From Tritrichomonas foetus (lineage: Eukaryota > Parabasalia > Tritrichomonadida > Tritrichomonadidae): a stretch of DNA of 64,000 bases. Below are positions 9,601 through 19,369 of this stretch, one piece after another. The stretch lies in the NCBI GenBank assembly GCA_001839685.1, contig MLAK01001004.1:82105-146104 (forward strand), in the 5' to 3' direction. The translations under genes and the position numbers were made by a program. The notes under the pieces were generated by a model. It saw nothing but the letters and a program-made list of their open reading frames with translations, searched no databases and was not told the DNA's origin. The number at the start of each line of letters is the position of its first letter. Positions within the stretch are counted from its first letter, which is position 1.

Positions 9601-12600
9601 GTTGGTTCATATGTAAGATGAAGTAGAATAAATTTCATGCAACGGTAGAAAACTTTTTCTAGGTGTTCTTTTTCAACAGTTTGAGCTAAAGTGAGTAAAA
9701 ACAAACTAATGAATTCATTTATATCAAAAATAGATATTGATTCAATGACATCCATTAAACATATCATTGAATCAAGTTGACTCAGTTGGAAATCTTGTGT
9801 AAGAACCGATAGAATGAATTTAATTAGATTATATCTTCCATCTTCATCAACGAAATGAGCAAGAACAATTGGGAAAAGACACCAAAACTCATCATTCAGC
9901 AACTCTTGAGTATTTGGAATTTTTAGTGTTCCCAATGCGTCAGCCATTGACTTTGTTTCTCCAACTTGTGTACTTATAAAGATACAAAGTGGATAGATTA
10001 GGGGATATTCAGGTAATTCTGCTAGTAATTTATTATATAATAAATCAGTAGCAAAATATTCGTTTAATAAAGTAATTATCATATTAGCATGATATAAAAA
10101 TGTGTCTTGTGATAAAATATAAATCACTTTCAATGTTAAAACAAACCTCTCTTCTTGCCTTGGCTTTAATTGTGTATAAAGCATTTGACATAGGGTTCTG
10201 GAGACATGAAATACAGTTTTTGTAGTTTTAGCAATTTGTACAAACAATGACATCATCCAAATAACACTTTTAGAGTCGGCACATGCAGCACTATGTGAAA
10301 TTAAAGCAACTGCATCTCGAAGATAAAATGAATTTTGTGAAATTTGCAAAAGCATTCTTCCAAAATTAAATTTCACTGTATCAATGTCTAAATCATCAGG
10401 TCTTGGTCTTGATGAATTCTTATGACCTCGAATCATTTCAATCTCAATTGGTTCATACCAGAAATAAATCCTAACAATTGCCAAAATTTCACTAAATTTG
10501 GACATTTGGCTTGGATAAGCAGATAAAAGTGTTATGCACCAATGTGTTATTATTCTAATAAGATGCGCACTATCACATGAAACCCAAAGTTCAATATTAA
10601 ATAAAATATTAGAGATTATACTATTAATTATTGAAACTTCTGAGCAATTATCTAGTAAACCGAAAAATTTAAGATAAATTTGATAATTTAATTTTTTGGC
10701 ATCACATGTTTCGATTAAAATATGACCAATTAATGAAAATAAATCTGCAATTTTTGGAGTTTGATTGTAAACAATTAAGTAATGCAAGAAATCAATGAAA
10801 ACTCCGGGGAAATGATTAGGCATATCATTAAAATGCATGAAAAATGGAATTAAAGCTCTAAAGCAGTTTTCTGTTGAACAAACATCAAGAATATTTTGAA
10901 TAAGTGGATTATTGTTTACAGGAAAAACGATTTCAGTTGGTATTTCTAAATTACATTTTCCAGGATATGAAAAAATTGGGAATAAATCTTTTAGATTTTC
11001 ATTTGATGAAAAGTTATAAGACATCTGCATGGTTGGAAGATCTTTCAATTGTTTTCTATTTAATGTTTTATTAAACATTCGAAATCCACCAATGGCAACG
11101 TAAAAATCTGTTTTTTCACTGTGTGGTAAAAGTCCTCCAATTTTAACATTAAGTAAACCTTCATGGAATGGTTTATAATTCAAAGTGAAAATTGTTTCTT
11201 TATCACCATCAAAAGAAAAAGTAATTTTTGATGGCTCCAATGGAGCTTTTGGTGAAGGATAAAGAACTAGTGAAAATGATTTCCATTGACAAGGACAAAA
11301 ATTACTTGCCATTGGTGCTTGTGAAACAGTTTTGCCATTTACTAATTTGGCAACAATTGATGACCCTTGGATATAAAGAAAGAAACCATTATATAATTCA
11401 TCAGTAATTGAAAATAAAAGTGGTCTACTTGATGAAATTTGTGATAAATATGTATCAAATTGAACAGTTAGTTGAATCGTAAAACCTTTGACTATATCTG
11501 TTGATTTTATGTTTTTAATGGCAATAAATCGATCTTCAAATCCACTTAAAAGAATAACACGTGGCTGTTGAGAAAGTAATGAAACCGATTGACTAAATGA
11601 ATTCATTAAATCAAATGAATGATTAGAAAAATCATGCAAAGTCTCTATTAACTTATTTAATAAATCCGGGGAATAAATATAAGAAGATAAATAAGTTAAA
11701 AGTGGAATAATAATTTCATTAATATCTTCTTCAGATATTGGAAAGTTGAATTCAAAGCCTCTAAAAACGAATTCTTTTCTTCCATTTTTAATAAGTTCCA
11801 ATAAAAATAAATCAAACTCAGCTTTGTGACATTGAATACAATTATATATTGAATGATGACATAAATCAGAGAAAAGTTTCAAATATTTCTGACAATTTTC
11901 TTTTGTATTTAAAATAGATAATAACAATAAAACAAACATTGGAACATGAATGAAAAACATGGCTTTATCACTTGCTGATCTGCTTCTAGCCATAATTCCT
12001 AATAATAAAAGCATTGTTGTTTCATCATCAGGACTTTGTTGTTTAATAGCTTTACTTAAAAGTTGTGCTTGAGTTAGTTCTAATTGGAAATTTTTATTAT
12101 TCAAAGACAGCTGAGAATAAAGCTGTAAAGTTTGAGCCAAAAAGTGTGCAGATGGTCTTTTTGTTACAAATAAAGTAACTGGTTCAAGAAGTGGATCACA
12201 AACCGAAGCAATTTTTGGATTATGTCCAATTGAATCATTCACGCAGGAAACGAGTTCAAGTGCCAAATTATCTTGTGTTTGATTTTTACGACAGACTGCA
12301 ATTAAACCACCAATAAACTCTATTGTTTGAAAGACTTCAATTCCACTATAATTCGACAAAAATTGCCTAATAGCGGAAATGATAGGTATTTGTAAAGACG
12401 GTTCAAAAACACGCGATAAAAATCCACTTGTGAAAATAGATGAAGAAAAACATGGTACAACTGTTGCACTGTTTTCAATTAATGTAAATAAAAACACAAA
12501 AACTGTTGAACGGGCTTTCTGAACAGTGTTATATAATTCATCCTTTAATTCAAGTGCAAGTGAATCTAAAATTGAAACAGCATGAATTATGGATGAAAGG

Positions 12601-13985
12601 GAAGTTTCATCTGTAAGCATTTCTACATCAAATAGTGACAGTCTAACATGAATACAACCAATAATATCAGCAAATAAGAATGGGTTCCTTTCATATTTGA
12701 TTAACAGTTCATTCAACATAGCTGGCTTATGCTGAGAAACAATATATAAAACGTTTTTTCGAAAAAATCGAATATAATCAAAATTGTCACATTTATTGAA
12801 GGAAGAAATACCGGGAGTAAAAATATAATTTAAAAGTGTATGAAAAATTGTGGGTGTAAGATGAAAATGTGGAATTTTATATAAAAAATATTGAAACGAA
12901 CAATAAAAATCTGTAAAAAATTCCTTATTTTCTATATCGCAAACTGATTTTGAATAAATTTCAAAAAATGTATCCAGATAAATGGGTAAACAGGAATCAA
13001 AAATATGCGAAATGTTATTAAATAAAGAAATGAGACTTTCGTCAAAGTAGTTATCATATGTAATCACAGATTCAAATTCGCTGGTGTGTTGAGTCATTAA
13101 ACCGTTCGGGAAAGAATCAGGTGCATCAATCTGAAATGTGAATTCTAAATTCTTATCATAAAAATCATATTTATATAGTTCTGTTTCTTTTGGTTTTGGC
13201 AGTTCTTGAAGCTTTGCTGGAAAAACTTGTATTTTTGGAAAAATAATTAAAGGCAAATCTGAAACGAATTGTAATAATACCGATTCATTTCGAAATGATG
13301 CCAACACTGACATAAAGTTTAATATAAAGTCATTAAAATTAAAAGCCAGTTGATATATACTATTTAAAATTTTTGTAAAGTCAAAATTGGAATAACTATG
13401 ATAATCGTCTTTGATGGCATCACTTAATTTGTTAACTAAATATCGGCATGAATCTGTATCTTGATTTATAATAGTGCTATCAATAACATTCACAACTGAA
13501 TCAAAAATAAGTGGATGAATTTCATCAAAAATAATTTCCACTAAATTACTTGGGAAAACACTTTCAATTTCTAAATAATGCGTGATATTTGTATTAAAAA
13601 TGTATGAATAAACATTTTCAGGAATTAAATCTTTGATTGAATTCAAAGAAGAAAAAATACTTGAAAATGTTGGAGCAAACTTCTTAAAATCATTACATGA
13701 AAGCCAAGATATGGCATTATAATATACATTAGTTACATTTATATTTTCTTTCAATAAAATCGGCTTATATACAAAATTAGCTCGAATTGGATCCAAAGCA
13801 GTTGCTACACTTTTACCTTCACTTAGACTTGAATGAATGGCCAAAATTGTGTATTTAGGAATTGTCGGATATATAAAATTTGTATTTGGCTGATTTAATT
13901 GTGAAGATGTTTGCTGCTGAGTAAAATAACCAGTTTGAAAATGTGAAATCATTTCTATCAATGGGTGGCCCTTCGCCTTTCTCAT
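6639..13985 (-). CDS. Giant BEACH / WD40 protein with a ConA-like domain
   Basis: Encodes 2448 residues in one uninterrupted frame from ATG 13985. Residues ~1-800 are helical solenoid-like. Residues ~828-972 look like a concanavalin/LamG-type beta sandwich (FTIQLTVQFDTYL through IGGFRMFNKTL). A PH-BEACH region lies near 1740-1840. The BEACH domain spans ~1850-2065, shown by PIMPWIVNSV, FRDLSKPISL, ELTPEFYYAPEYF and LHFWIDQIWG. A C-terminal WD40 propeller covers ~2090-2446. This is the architecture of the BDCP/Lvs/LYST/NBEA class, which acts in membrane trafficking, lysosome size control or secretion. The exact subfamily cannot be settled by eye. A TCACTTTTTC motif lies 35 bp upstream of the start. 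Confidence 0.92.
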   Translation of the reverse strand: MRKAKGHPLIEMISHFQTGYFTQQQTSSQLNQPNTNFIYPTIPKYTILAIHSSLSEGKSVATALDPIRANFVYKPILLKENINVTNVYYNAISWLSCNDFKKFAPTFSSIFSSLNSIKDLIPENVYSYIFNTNITHYLEIESVFPSNLVEIIFDEIHPLIFDSVVNVIDSTIINQDTDSCRYLVNKLSDAIKDDYHSYSNFDFTKILNSIYQLAFNFNDFILNFMSVLASFRNESVLLQFVSDLPLIIFPKIQVFPAKLQELPKPKETELYKYDFYDKNLEFTFQIDAPDSFPNGLMTQHTSEFESVITYDNYFDESLISLFNNISHIFDSCLPIYLDTFFEIYSKSVCDIENKEFFTDFYCSFQYFLYKIPHFHLTPTIFHTLLNYIFTPGISSFNKCDNFDYIRFFRKNVLYIVSQHKPAMLNELLIKYERNPFLFADIIGCIHVRLSLFDVEMLTDETSLSSIIHAVSILDSLALELKDELYNTVQKARSTVFVFLFTLIENSATVVPCFSSSIFTSGFLSRVFEPSLQIPIISAIRQFLSNYSGIEVFQTIEFIGGLIAVCRKNQTQDNLALELVSCVNDSIGHNPKIASVCDPLLEPVTLFVTKRPSAHFLAQTLQLYSQLSLNNKNFQLELTQAQLLSKAIKQQSPDDETTMLLLLGIMARSRSASDKAMFFIHVPMFVLLLLSILNTKENCQKYLKLFSDLCHHSIYNCIQCHKAEFDLFLLELIKNGRKEFVFRGFEFNFPISEEDINEIIIPLLTYLSSYIYSPDLLNKLIETLHDFSNHSFDLMNSFSQSVSLLSQQPRVILLSGFEDRFIAIKNIKSTDIVKGFTIQLTVQFDTYLSQISSSRPLLFSITDELYNGFFLYIQGSSIVAKLVNGKTVSQAPMASNFCPCQWKSFSLVLYPSPKAPLEPSKITFSFDGDKETIFTLNYKPFHEGLLNVKIGGLLPHSEKTDFYVAIGGFRMFNKTLNRKQLKDLPTMQMSYNFSSNENLKDLFPIFSYPGKCNLEIPTEIVFPVNNNPLIQNILDVCSTENCFRALIPFFMHFNDMPNHFPGVFIDFLHYLIVYNQTPKIADLFSLIGHILIETCDAKKLNYQIYLKFFGLLDNCSEVSIINSIISNILFNIELWVSCDSAHLIRIITHWCITLLSAYPSQMSKFSEILAIVRIYFWYEPIEIEMIRGHKNSSRPRPDDLDIDTVKFNFGRMLLQISQNSFYLRDAVALISHSAACADSKSVIWMMSLFVQIAKTTKTVFHVSRTLCQMLYTQLKPRQEERFVLTLKVIYILSQDTFLYHANMIITLLNEYFATDLLYNKLLAELPEYPLIYPLCIFISTQVGETKSMADALGTLKIPNTQELLNDEFWCLFPIVLAHFVDEDGRYNLIKFILSVLTQDFQLSQLDSMICLMDVIESISIFDINEFISLFLLTLAQTVEKEHLEKVFYRCMKFILLHLTYEPTSDILKIAYINSPFYEVSINNCKTPIINRHSRERQALTMKRSHSVNVSNEIKGGMLYTPQRTRRSNIWSESDFLTFGEHLKIRSIEDILQILTRCDYSKSYQFRILLEEEQIMKDFVKFESVLKLFAQLETESDIIRSWKTFINYFTHRDEQKIIAIGPNINSFIDDYASSYGKKCYNQVILMKQRLIREIENCHINALKALERVDLTEIAIAVNDIDSFNVLLEYNRNKNIKMFSILTRKEMCLTSPFSQSTKFSTNQNSFDPKGKESDLIMTKDFCFSANFVQIRFKYSKSFAFHKSTIKPYYQKSSDTLFFIQCKKIKIGEEIPAIFEIKKKEISIITEKSVRNYQSESILQILQRTRLGRSTALEFFIENGRSYLLDFHPQLSSNILWQLKYIPNIGVIQHYSFSDFIYMTRITKLWANGKTSNFKYLMHLNFYTGRTFNDETMYPIMPWIVNSVKTKSEQCNSNEENIVFRDLSKPISLSNDSFVPPSAIGYYLGSVEPFKSLKKLMTIDEPNNISNNHTDQDSNHKFLRKSFVSLKDSWNDIQNQINTYELTPEFYYAPEYFKETDGISAEEFVYRHRRILESEKVSSQLHFWIDQIWGVARRGVPESENDISDEIKIKKIGQAPPQVFFKNHPIKQLDDESRFKKPFIFIPDAENPLFFTSLPDNKFFIVFSSGQLNHIEADFENPSYSEVLSTRFINNLNNLSSLNSFSSLNNLNSAIKSPSIHNIPNANSINNLNTNLNSEIYQFIPVENGFLLHDKYNITIYLSVTNEPIHLYFTLGVIEKVLFNEGIVACINNNNQISLWDLQSDNINSSEITIMNDKVTAISINRNFKEIVYGTPDGIIQSISLKGLFIFAANVEEAPQKILITESWGFVVVITSNFIFLISPNGKIIHKCDKKVEFSYLTTFQSTEGFDFIVASDSKGLIYLFEAFFLQIGEQIFNCRTEVRSISYSKIDKSLTVISEDNRAFIIPIKLPYIDF

Positions 13986-14315
13986 CTTTTTGGTCTCCTG
14001 ACGATAGAAATTTTATATTGAAAAAGTGAACATAAGTGTTTCTTTTTTAAAATTTGAATGATTTGACACCAATTGAATGAAATCCATGATTTGAAATTTC
14101 AGACACTAATGTCTCATTATTTGTAACCGCTCACTTTTTCAGAAATTATTAAGCTAATTCTTTGAAAAGCAACCAAATTTGAATAGAAAAATTAAAGAAA
14201 ATAAAATATTGAAAATTCGAGTCAGAGAAAAAATAGAGATAAAAGAAATTTGCTATATATTATGATAGATATAGATTTTATTATAAAAATTTATTACATG
14301 TTACATGGCCTCTCA
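13986..14315. other. Intergenic / promoter region of the BEACH gene
   Basis: Holds two copies of the ACTTTTTC motif (minus strand at 14020-14029, plus strand near 14131). It also includes the 3' flank of the following minus-strand membrane protein gene. No gene is seen. Confidence 0.5.
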
Positions 14316-15560
14316 TTACATAACTTCAAGACCAAGATCATTTTCTTCATTTACATAATTATCTGGCTTAGGAGAAAATCCTTCTTGAGTTGGAAGGTAC
14401 ATGGAAACAAACAAATATGTGATATGATTGAAGAATTGAATTGAAATAGCTTCAAATAAGAAGATATTTTCGATAATATTATTAAAAATAACAAAAAGGT
14501 CTTTTGTGACGAGTAAAAAAGTGATAAAAATTAAATAATAAAAAATTGGTGGAGTTTTTTCGTACTTTTGAATAACTTTATGAGCAACTAAATGGCCAAA
14601 AAAGAAAGCATAGATACATGCCCTTATATAATATAAAATACTTACATCTGCTGATTCATTTGTATCAAATTTGGTTAGATTTGAAATCAATGATTCTTTA
14701 ATATTAAAATTCAGGAAAGCCAAAACTAAAGTTGATAAAATAAAAGGGAAATAAGTTTTGTAAGATAAGTAATGAGTTTTCAGAAAATAGTATGAATATA
14801 GCCAAGAGATAAATAATGCTTGGTATATTGGAAAAACTATTAAATCTAAATCTGTGAAAATATGTTTGGAAACAAAAAAATTCAAACAAATGAATGGGAA
14901 ATTCGTAATCACATTCAAAAAAAGAAGAATTCTGATTAAGTTTAAAATGTTCAGAGAAAAAATGTCTTTGATTATTGGATTAATCAGAGAATGATAAAAA
15001 TATAGTGCAAAAATCGAAATCACAAAAAATGAAAATTTGATGGAAATCAGTGCTTTGAAAATATCTTCAGATCCGATTGTTGAATCAATCGAATAGTATG
15101 CAAATTGAGAAATATCTCCTTCAAATAACAAATTTATGGAAACAGTTGAAGTTATCAAAGAATTGTCAGAAAAAATTCGTAAAACTTGAGAATCATAGGA
15201 AATGTCATTATTTTTGTAAAATGTCTTTGTTTTTAAGTTGAAATGATAAATGTTGGAAGGTGTTTGAAGATGGGAAGTTGCAGTTACATTGAAATCATTA
15301 AAATGACTCGATTTCGGAACAATGTTCAAATCGAGATATAAAAATCGATGCAAAAAAGATAGTGGCCCATATGAATACATGATTGCCTGTCTTTCTGAAG
15401 TGTTTTCAAATTTGAATGATTCAGTTGATGAAATATATTTTTTATCTGGACATAAAAAGAACGATGATGTGATGCATGCAATAAGGCTTGAAAATATCAT
15501 AAATAGTTCAATTTTTCCAGGAAAGTGAGAAAAGTCATGTAGTGCATTTGCTGAATACAT
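14316..15560 (-). CDS. TMEM181/Wntless-like multi-pass membrane protein
   Basis: Encodes 414 residues. The order is one hydrophobic segment near residues 18-36 (LFMIFSSLIACITSSFFLC), then about 120 residues rich in Asn, Ser and Thr that look extracytosolic and beta-rich. At least seven hydrophobic helices follow from ~165 to 395, and a short hydrophilic acidic tail ends in LGLEVM. A single N-terminal helix, a luminal domain and a seven-helix bundle match the layout of the Wntless/TMEM181 superfamily, which includes sorting receptors and GPCR-like proteins. I see no decisive motif, so the family call is tentative while the membrane topology is clear. The start ATG at 15560-15558 is the only plausible one. 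Confidence 0.6.
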   Translation of the reverse strand: MYSANALHDFSHFPGKIELFMIFSSLIACITSSFFLCPDKKYISSTESFKFENTSERQAIMYSYGPLSFLHRFLYLDLNIVPKSSHFNDFNVTATSHLQTPSNIYHFNLKTKTFYKNNDISYDSQVLRIFSDNSLITSTVSINLLFEGDISQFAYYSIDSTIGSEDIFKALISIKFSFFVISIFALYFYHSLINPIIKDIFSLNILNLIRILLFLNVITNFPFICLNFFVSKHIFTDLDLIVFPIYQALFISWLYSYYFLKTHYLSYKTYFPFILSTLVLAFLNFNIKESLISNLTKFDTNESADVSILYYIRACIYAFFFGHLVAHKVIQKYEKTPPIFYYLIFITFLLVTKDLFVIFNNIIENIFLFEAISIQFFNHITYLFVSMYLPTQEGFSPKPDNYVNEENDLGLEVM

Positions 15561-16103
15561 TACTTTCTCAAGGAATCATTATCTTTTTTCACTTCACATT
15601 TCGACTCGCGATTATAATCTTGTTTTCAACCAATAATTGGCCAGATCTGATTATTATTGGGAAACTTTTTGAATATATTTTCTATTTAAATGAATCCTTT
15701 TTGAAACACGAATATTCTGATTATTTTTGCTTGAATTTGAAAAATATCGAGTAACAATCTTCTATAATACTTATATATTAACATATTACAATATGGATTG
15801 TTTCATACTTTCTGAGCTATTCGAATAAATAAAAATGAATTGAAAAGAACAAGAGAAAATAAATCACAATTTGAAATTTGGCACGAATTATGTAAATATA
15901 ATTTTGGTGATAATTATTGGAAAAATGAATGAGATTATTTGCCAGATGTTCGTATAAAAATAAAAAAGGAGATACTTCACACTCTTATTTAAAGATCAAA
16001 CAGTGATGTTATCTTCAAATAGTTGGAGAAATAATGATACAAAGAATATTTTTGCTTTTCCTTTTATTTAGAAAACTTAAAAAAGCTATGATAATCTTGG
16101 ACA
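15561..16103. other. Intergenic, no gene seen
   Basis: AT-rich DNA between two minus-strand genes. Frames in it are short and of random composition. It must hold the promoter of the membrane protein gene and the 3' end signal of the amidohydrolase gene; no clear motif was identified. Confidence 0.5.
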
Positions 16104-17486
16104 TTAAAGTCGCTCAGCAATACCTGGTTGTCTTTCTCTGCAACGAGCCATAATTGCATCTTCGTCAATTGTAAGTAATTCATGATTCTTCACAACCATT
16201 CGTCCGCCAACTATAGTTGAATGAACATTTGCGCCTGTCATTCCAAATACCATGTGCCATGGAAGATTTCCAGTGCATAATGGTGTTGGATTATCATAAT
16301 CAACGAGAATAAGATCTGCGTAGGCTCCTGGTTCGATTATTCCAACTTTCTTCTTAAATGCCTTTGAAACCAGGTTAGAATTGCCAGTCATCAATGTTTG
16401 CAATGACTCAGATCCCATCACACGTGGATCATGATGATTGAGCTTTTGAGCAAAGTACAAAAACTTCAATTCTTGAATCATATCATAAGTGATTCCGTCT
16501 GTACCTAGAGCAAGAGGAATTCCACGTTTCATGATTTCAACAGCACGTGGAAGTCCAACAGCATTATTCAAATTCGATGCTGGATTAGTGACAATATTCG
16601 TTCCTGTTTTCTTGATTAAATCAAGTTCATGATCATTAACGAAAACACAATGTCCATAAATTGTATTAGGACCAGATATGCCCAAATCAACAAGTCTATC
16701 AACAACAGTTTTATGATATCTTTTCATTGAATCCTCTTCATCATATAGCCCTTCACCAACATGAATATGAAAGCCAACATATTTTTCTGCTTCTTTTACA
16801 GATTTGAGAGCTTCAACCGATTTTCGAAGTGTTTCATCTGAACACGTGAATGCTGCATGCAGACCGAATGAAGCAGCAAGTAATGGATTAGGATTTTTCT
16901 TATAACAACGTTCAATAAATCTCCTATTTTCTTCAATTCCAGCATAGGCGCCATCCATGCCATTTCTATCAGTCACTTCATAGGCAATATGATTTCGAAT
17001 ATGACAATCAAGAGCAGCTTGAGCAATATCATCATTAGCACCTTCAATGCAATTTGGTGAGGCATGATGATCGACAATAGTTGTACAACCTGCTTTAAGA
17101 GCAGCAATATTTAATGCAGCACCAGATAAATAATTATCTTCATGCTGAAGTGCACGGTCTAAACGCCACCAAAGTCGCTCCAAAACTTCAAGGAAGGTAT
17201 AGGCTGGTGGATCTTTGAGGGCCAGGCCTCGGCTGAAGAATCCATAATAATGACCATGCGCGTTAATAAAACCTGGCATAATCAATTTATCCTCTGCATT
17301 AATGTATTTCACACCGGTATATTTTTTGCGCATGTCGAGTGTTTTTCCGATGTCAATAATTGTGTCATCTTCAAATACGACAGCACTGTCTTTTTCTATT
17401 TCATGTGCTAGACTTTTAACTAGTCTTCCATTTCCGACAATAGTTTTTAATCCTCTGCTAAACTGAGTTTGTATTGATGAAAGCAT
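16104..17486 (-). CDS. SsnA-like amidohydrolase with putative hydrogenosomal presequence
   Basis: Encodes a 460-residue metal-dependent hydrolase of the chlorohydrolase/cytosine-deaminase group. Visible signatures are the metal-binding HxH (PGFINAHGHYYG, His77 and His79), LWWRLDRAL, GCTTIVDHHASP, a His in GFHIHVGEGLYD, a His in YGHCVF, and the Asp in LALGTDGITYD. Several of these blocks match bacterial SsnA, a putative aminohydrolase of uncertain substrate. The closeness to a bacterial family suggests lateral transfer (inference). The first 14 residues (MLSSIQTQFSRGLK) extend beyond the bacterial start and resemble short trichomonad hydrogenosomal presequences, which begin ML(S/A) and carry an Arg near the cleavage site. 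Hydrogenosomal location is therefore plausible but unproven. Codon use is richer in GC than the flanking spacer. Confidence 0.88.
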   Translation of the reverse strand: MLSSIQTQFSRGLKTIVGNGRLVKSLAHEIEKDSAVVFEDDTIIDIGKTLDMRKKYTGVKYINAEDKLIMPGFINAHGHYYGFFSRGLALKDPPAYTFLEVLERLWWRLDRALQHEDNYLSGAALNIAALKAGCTTIVDHHASPNCIEGANDDIAQAALDCHIRNHIAYEVTDRNGMDGAYAGIEENRRFIERCYKKNPNPLLAASFGLHAAFTCSDETLRKSVEALKSVKEAEKYVGFHIHVGEGLYDEEDSMKRYHKTVVDRLVDLGISGPNTIYGHCVFVNDHELDLIKKTGTNIVTNPASNLNNAVGLPRAVEIMKRGIPLALGTDGITYDMIQELKFLYFAQKLNHHDPRVMGSESLQTLMTGNSNLVSKAFKKKVGIIEPGAYADLILVDYDNPTPLCTGNLPWHMVFGMTGANVHSTIVGGRMVVKNHELLTIDEDAIMARCRERQPGIAERL

Positions 17487-18420
17487 AAAAATGAATTGAA
17501 AAGCATATCAAAATTGAATAATGTCAAAATCTTGACTCAGAAAATATTCTGTTATCCAAAAACTTTTTGAATTTAATAAAAACGATGAAATCAAAATCTG
17601 AATTTCTATCAAATTAAAATTTGATAGAAATTCTGTTTCTGAGCTTTTAAACTACATTTTTATCATGTAAATGAGTTGTTATTAATGTTTAGAGCAAATT
17701 AAAACATAAAAAACAATTTTCTTTTCTGATAATTCATATTTGGCAAGAAATCGATTTCTTGTGATTTCCTGTAAAGCAAGAGAGAAAATGAAATTCTTAT
17801 AAACGGAAGGTTCAATATTCCTCACTAATCTATCATTGGATGATCAAAAATGATAATTAATTCTGTAATATTCGAATATAATATTATCACGAATCACTGA
17901 TGGCACGATTTTACTTTCAACTAAGAAAAATGGAGTATTAACCAGTAAACAATCATATGTATCTAGTTGAAATCCATCAGGTGATCATGAAACAAAGAAC
18001 AGAAAGTGTTAAACATACTACATGTTTCATTGTATATTATTTCTTATAATCGCTAAAAAAGAAATTCCATTGATATTTTTACTTCTAGATTTTATCGAAA
18101 TCGATTTGATTGTTTTGTGTGGTATCAAAAGAGTTACTAGTAGTTACTTTATAGATATTTTAGATTTTTATCTATTCTCATATCCATCTTTCATTGAATA
18201 CTGCGAGAACTTTCACTCCAAATTTGATTTTTTTGATTTTTATCAACTCAAATAATAACTCAACAAAAAATTAATAGTAAAATTAAAACCTAGTGATGAG
18301 TAATTCATCAAAAAATTAAATGTAATGAATGAAAAAGTAGAATAAAAACCATAAAATCAACATTTTATTAAATGACAAGAAAATCTGATGAAATGTCGAT
18401 CGAATAAACACAGATAGAAA
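17487..18420. other. Intergenic, no convincing gene
   Basis: AT-rich. An 11-nt inverted repeat (ATTTCTATCAA and its complement) flanks 17600-17630. A 77-codon plus frame at 18022-18255 is rich in Ile, Phe and Leu, as expected from AT-rich noise, and I do not call it. Confidence 0.45.
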
Positions 18421-18806
18421 TTATCTAGAAATAGAATTCATACTATTATCTGTAGTTTTAATTGTTTCTTCATTAGTTACCATTAAATACTCATAACGAA
18501 TAGTTTTAACCATATCATTTTCACCACAATAAATAGCACAGACAAATTTGAAAGCATCTGGTACTCCCAAGATCAGAAGAAAACTCCTTCATTTTTGGAG
18601 ATGATGTTTTTTAACATTCTGATAAGTCTTTCATTTCATCATTTAAGATTTTTATCGACTTGATTTCCATTATCAGCAAAATATCGAACTGTTGAATAAA
18701 ATTGGAATCTTCGGATATTTTGATCCTGATTGAGCAAATATATTTCTATTGTTTGAATATCTTCATATAGATGAAATGGCGTACATGAATTCAAGAAGTT
18801 CGTCAT
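18421..18806 (-). pseudogene. Relic of an unidentified gene (two shifted frames)
   Basis: An ATG at 18806 opens 55 codons with good coding character (TIEIYLLNQDQNIRRFQFY, then VRYFADNGNQVDKNLK) before a TGA at 18639. Coding character resumes in another frame near 18590 and runs to a stop at 18421 (LLILGVPDAFKFVCAIYCG, then IRYEYLMVTNEE). The segment between can be bridged only with at least two frame changes (MKDLSE, then VKKHHLQK). A single decayed gene of roughly 125 codons is the simplest reading. I do not recognise the family. Confidence 0.5.
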
Positions 18807-19369
18807 TTTACACTTTTAGGGATTCCTATCTACATATTAATATGGAATTCCTACACTTGTAATTTCTCATATTATCAAATAGCAGACTAACAAGATAAAA
18901 TACTACTTAGTGGGTATCTTTTTTTCAAAAAAAATTATTACATTAATAATTCATTAAATACCAGAAACAAAATCCTATTTTATTTGATAAAGAAATGCCA
19001 CAGTTTTAAAGCAAACTTTTTCTAATCCGGTAGGAGTGCAGGGGTATAAAAACAAGTACCATAACATCGTCTTTAACATTTCATTTTGTGAGTTGATCGT
19101 TGTCGAAATTTTGTAGTATTCAAATTCATCAGAAAAACTTATCGGATGTTGATTATTTTCTATATACTTTTTCATAGTTATGCATAGAAAAAGTTTTAGA
19201 AGATTTCCTTTTTGAGAGAACATCAAAAACTTATGTTTAGAAAAAGTTGGATTGTAAGAAATAAGCCACTTTTTCACGATCTTCATGTAAAGAAAAAGTT
19301 GGTTTAATACAAATTAAAAAGTTTCTTTTATATTCTTATTATAAAGTATTGAAAAAGTTATAATAATTT
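18807..19369. other. Intergenic and upstream region of Mob1
   Basis: The distal part is plain AT-rich DNA. The proximal 200 bp hold the motif cluster listed separately. A 103-codon minus frame (19286-18975) overlaps this cluster and is probably accidental. Confidence 0.45.
19166..19359 (+). promoter_or_regulatory. Cluster of six ACTTTTTC / GAAAAAGT motifs upstream of Mob1
   Basis: ACTTTTTCA occurs at 19166-19174 and 19268-19276. GAAAAAGTT occurs at 19187-19195, 19240-19248, 19292-19300 and 19351-19359. The last copy ends 10 bp before the Mob1 ATG. The same motif, in either orientation, precedes several other genes in the window, so it may be a general promoter element of this organism. Confidence 0.4.

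Noticed and set aside
18022..18255. 77-codon plus frame
   Set aside because: Composition is dominated by Ile, Phe and Leu as in random AT-rich DNA, with no domain or family resemblance.
18975..19286. 103-codon minus frame upstream of Mob1
   Set aside because: It overlaps the motif-rich promoter region and has no recognisable features.
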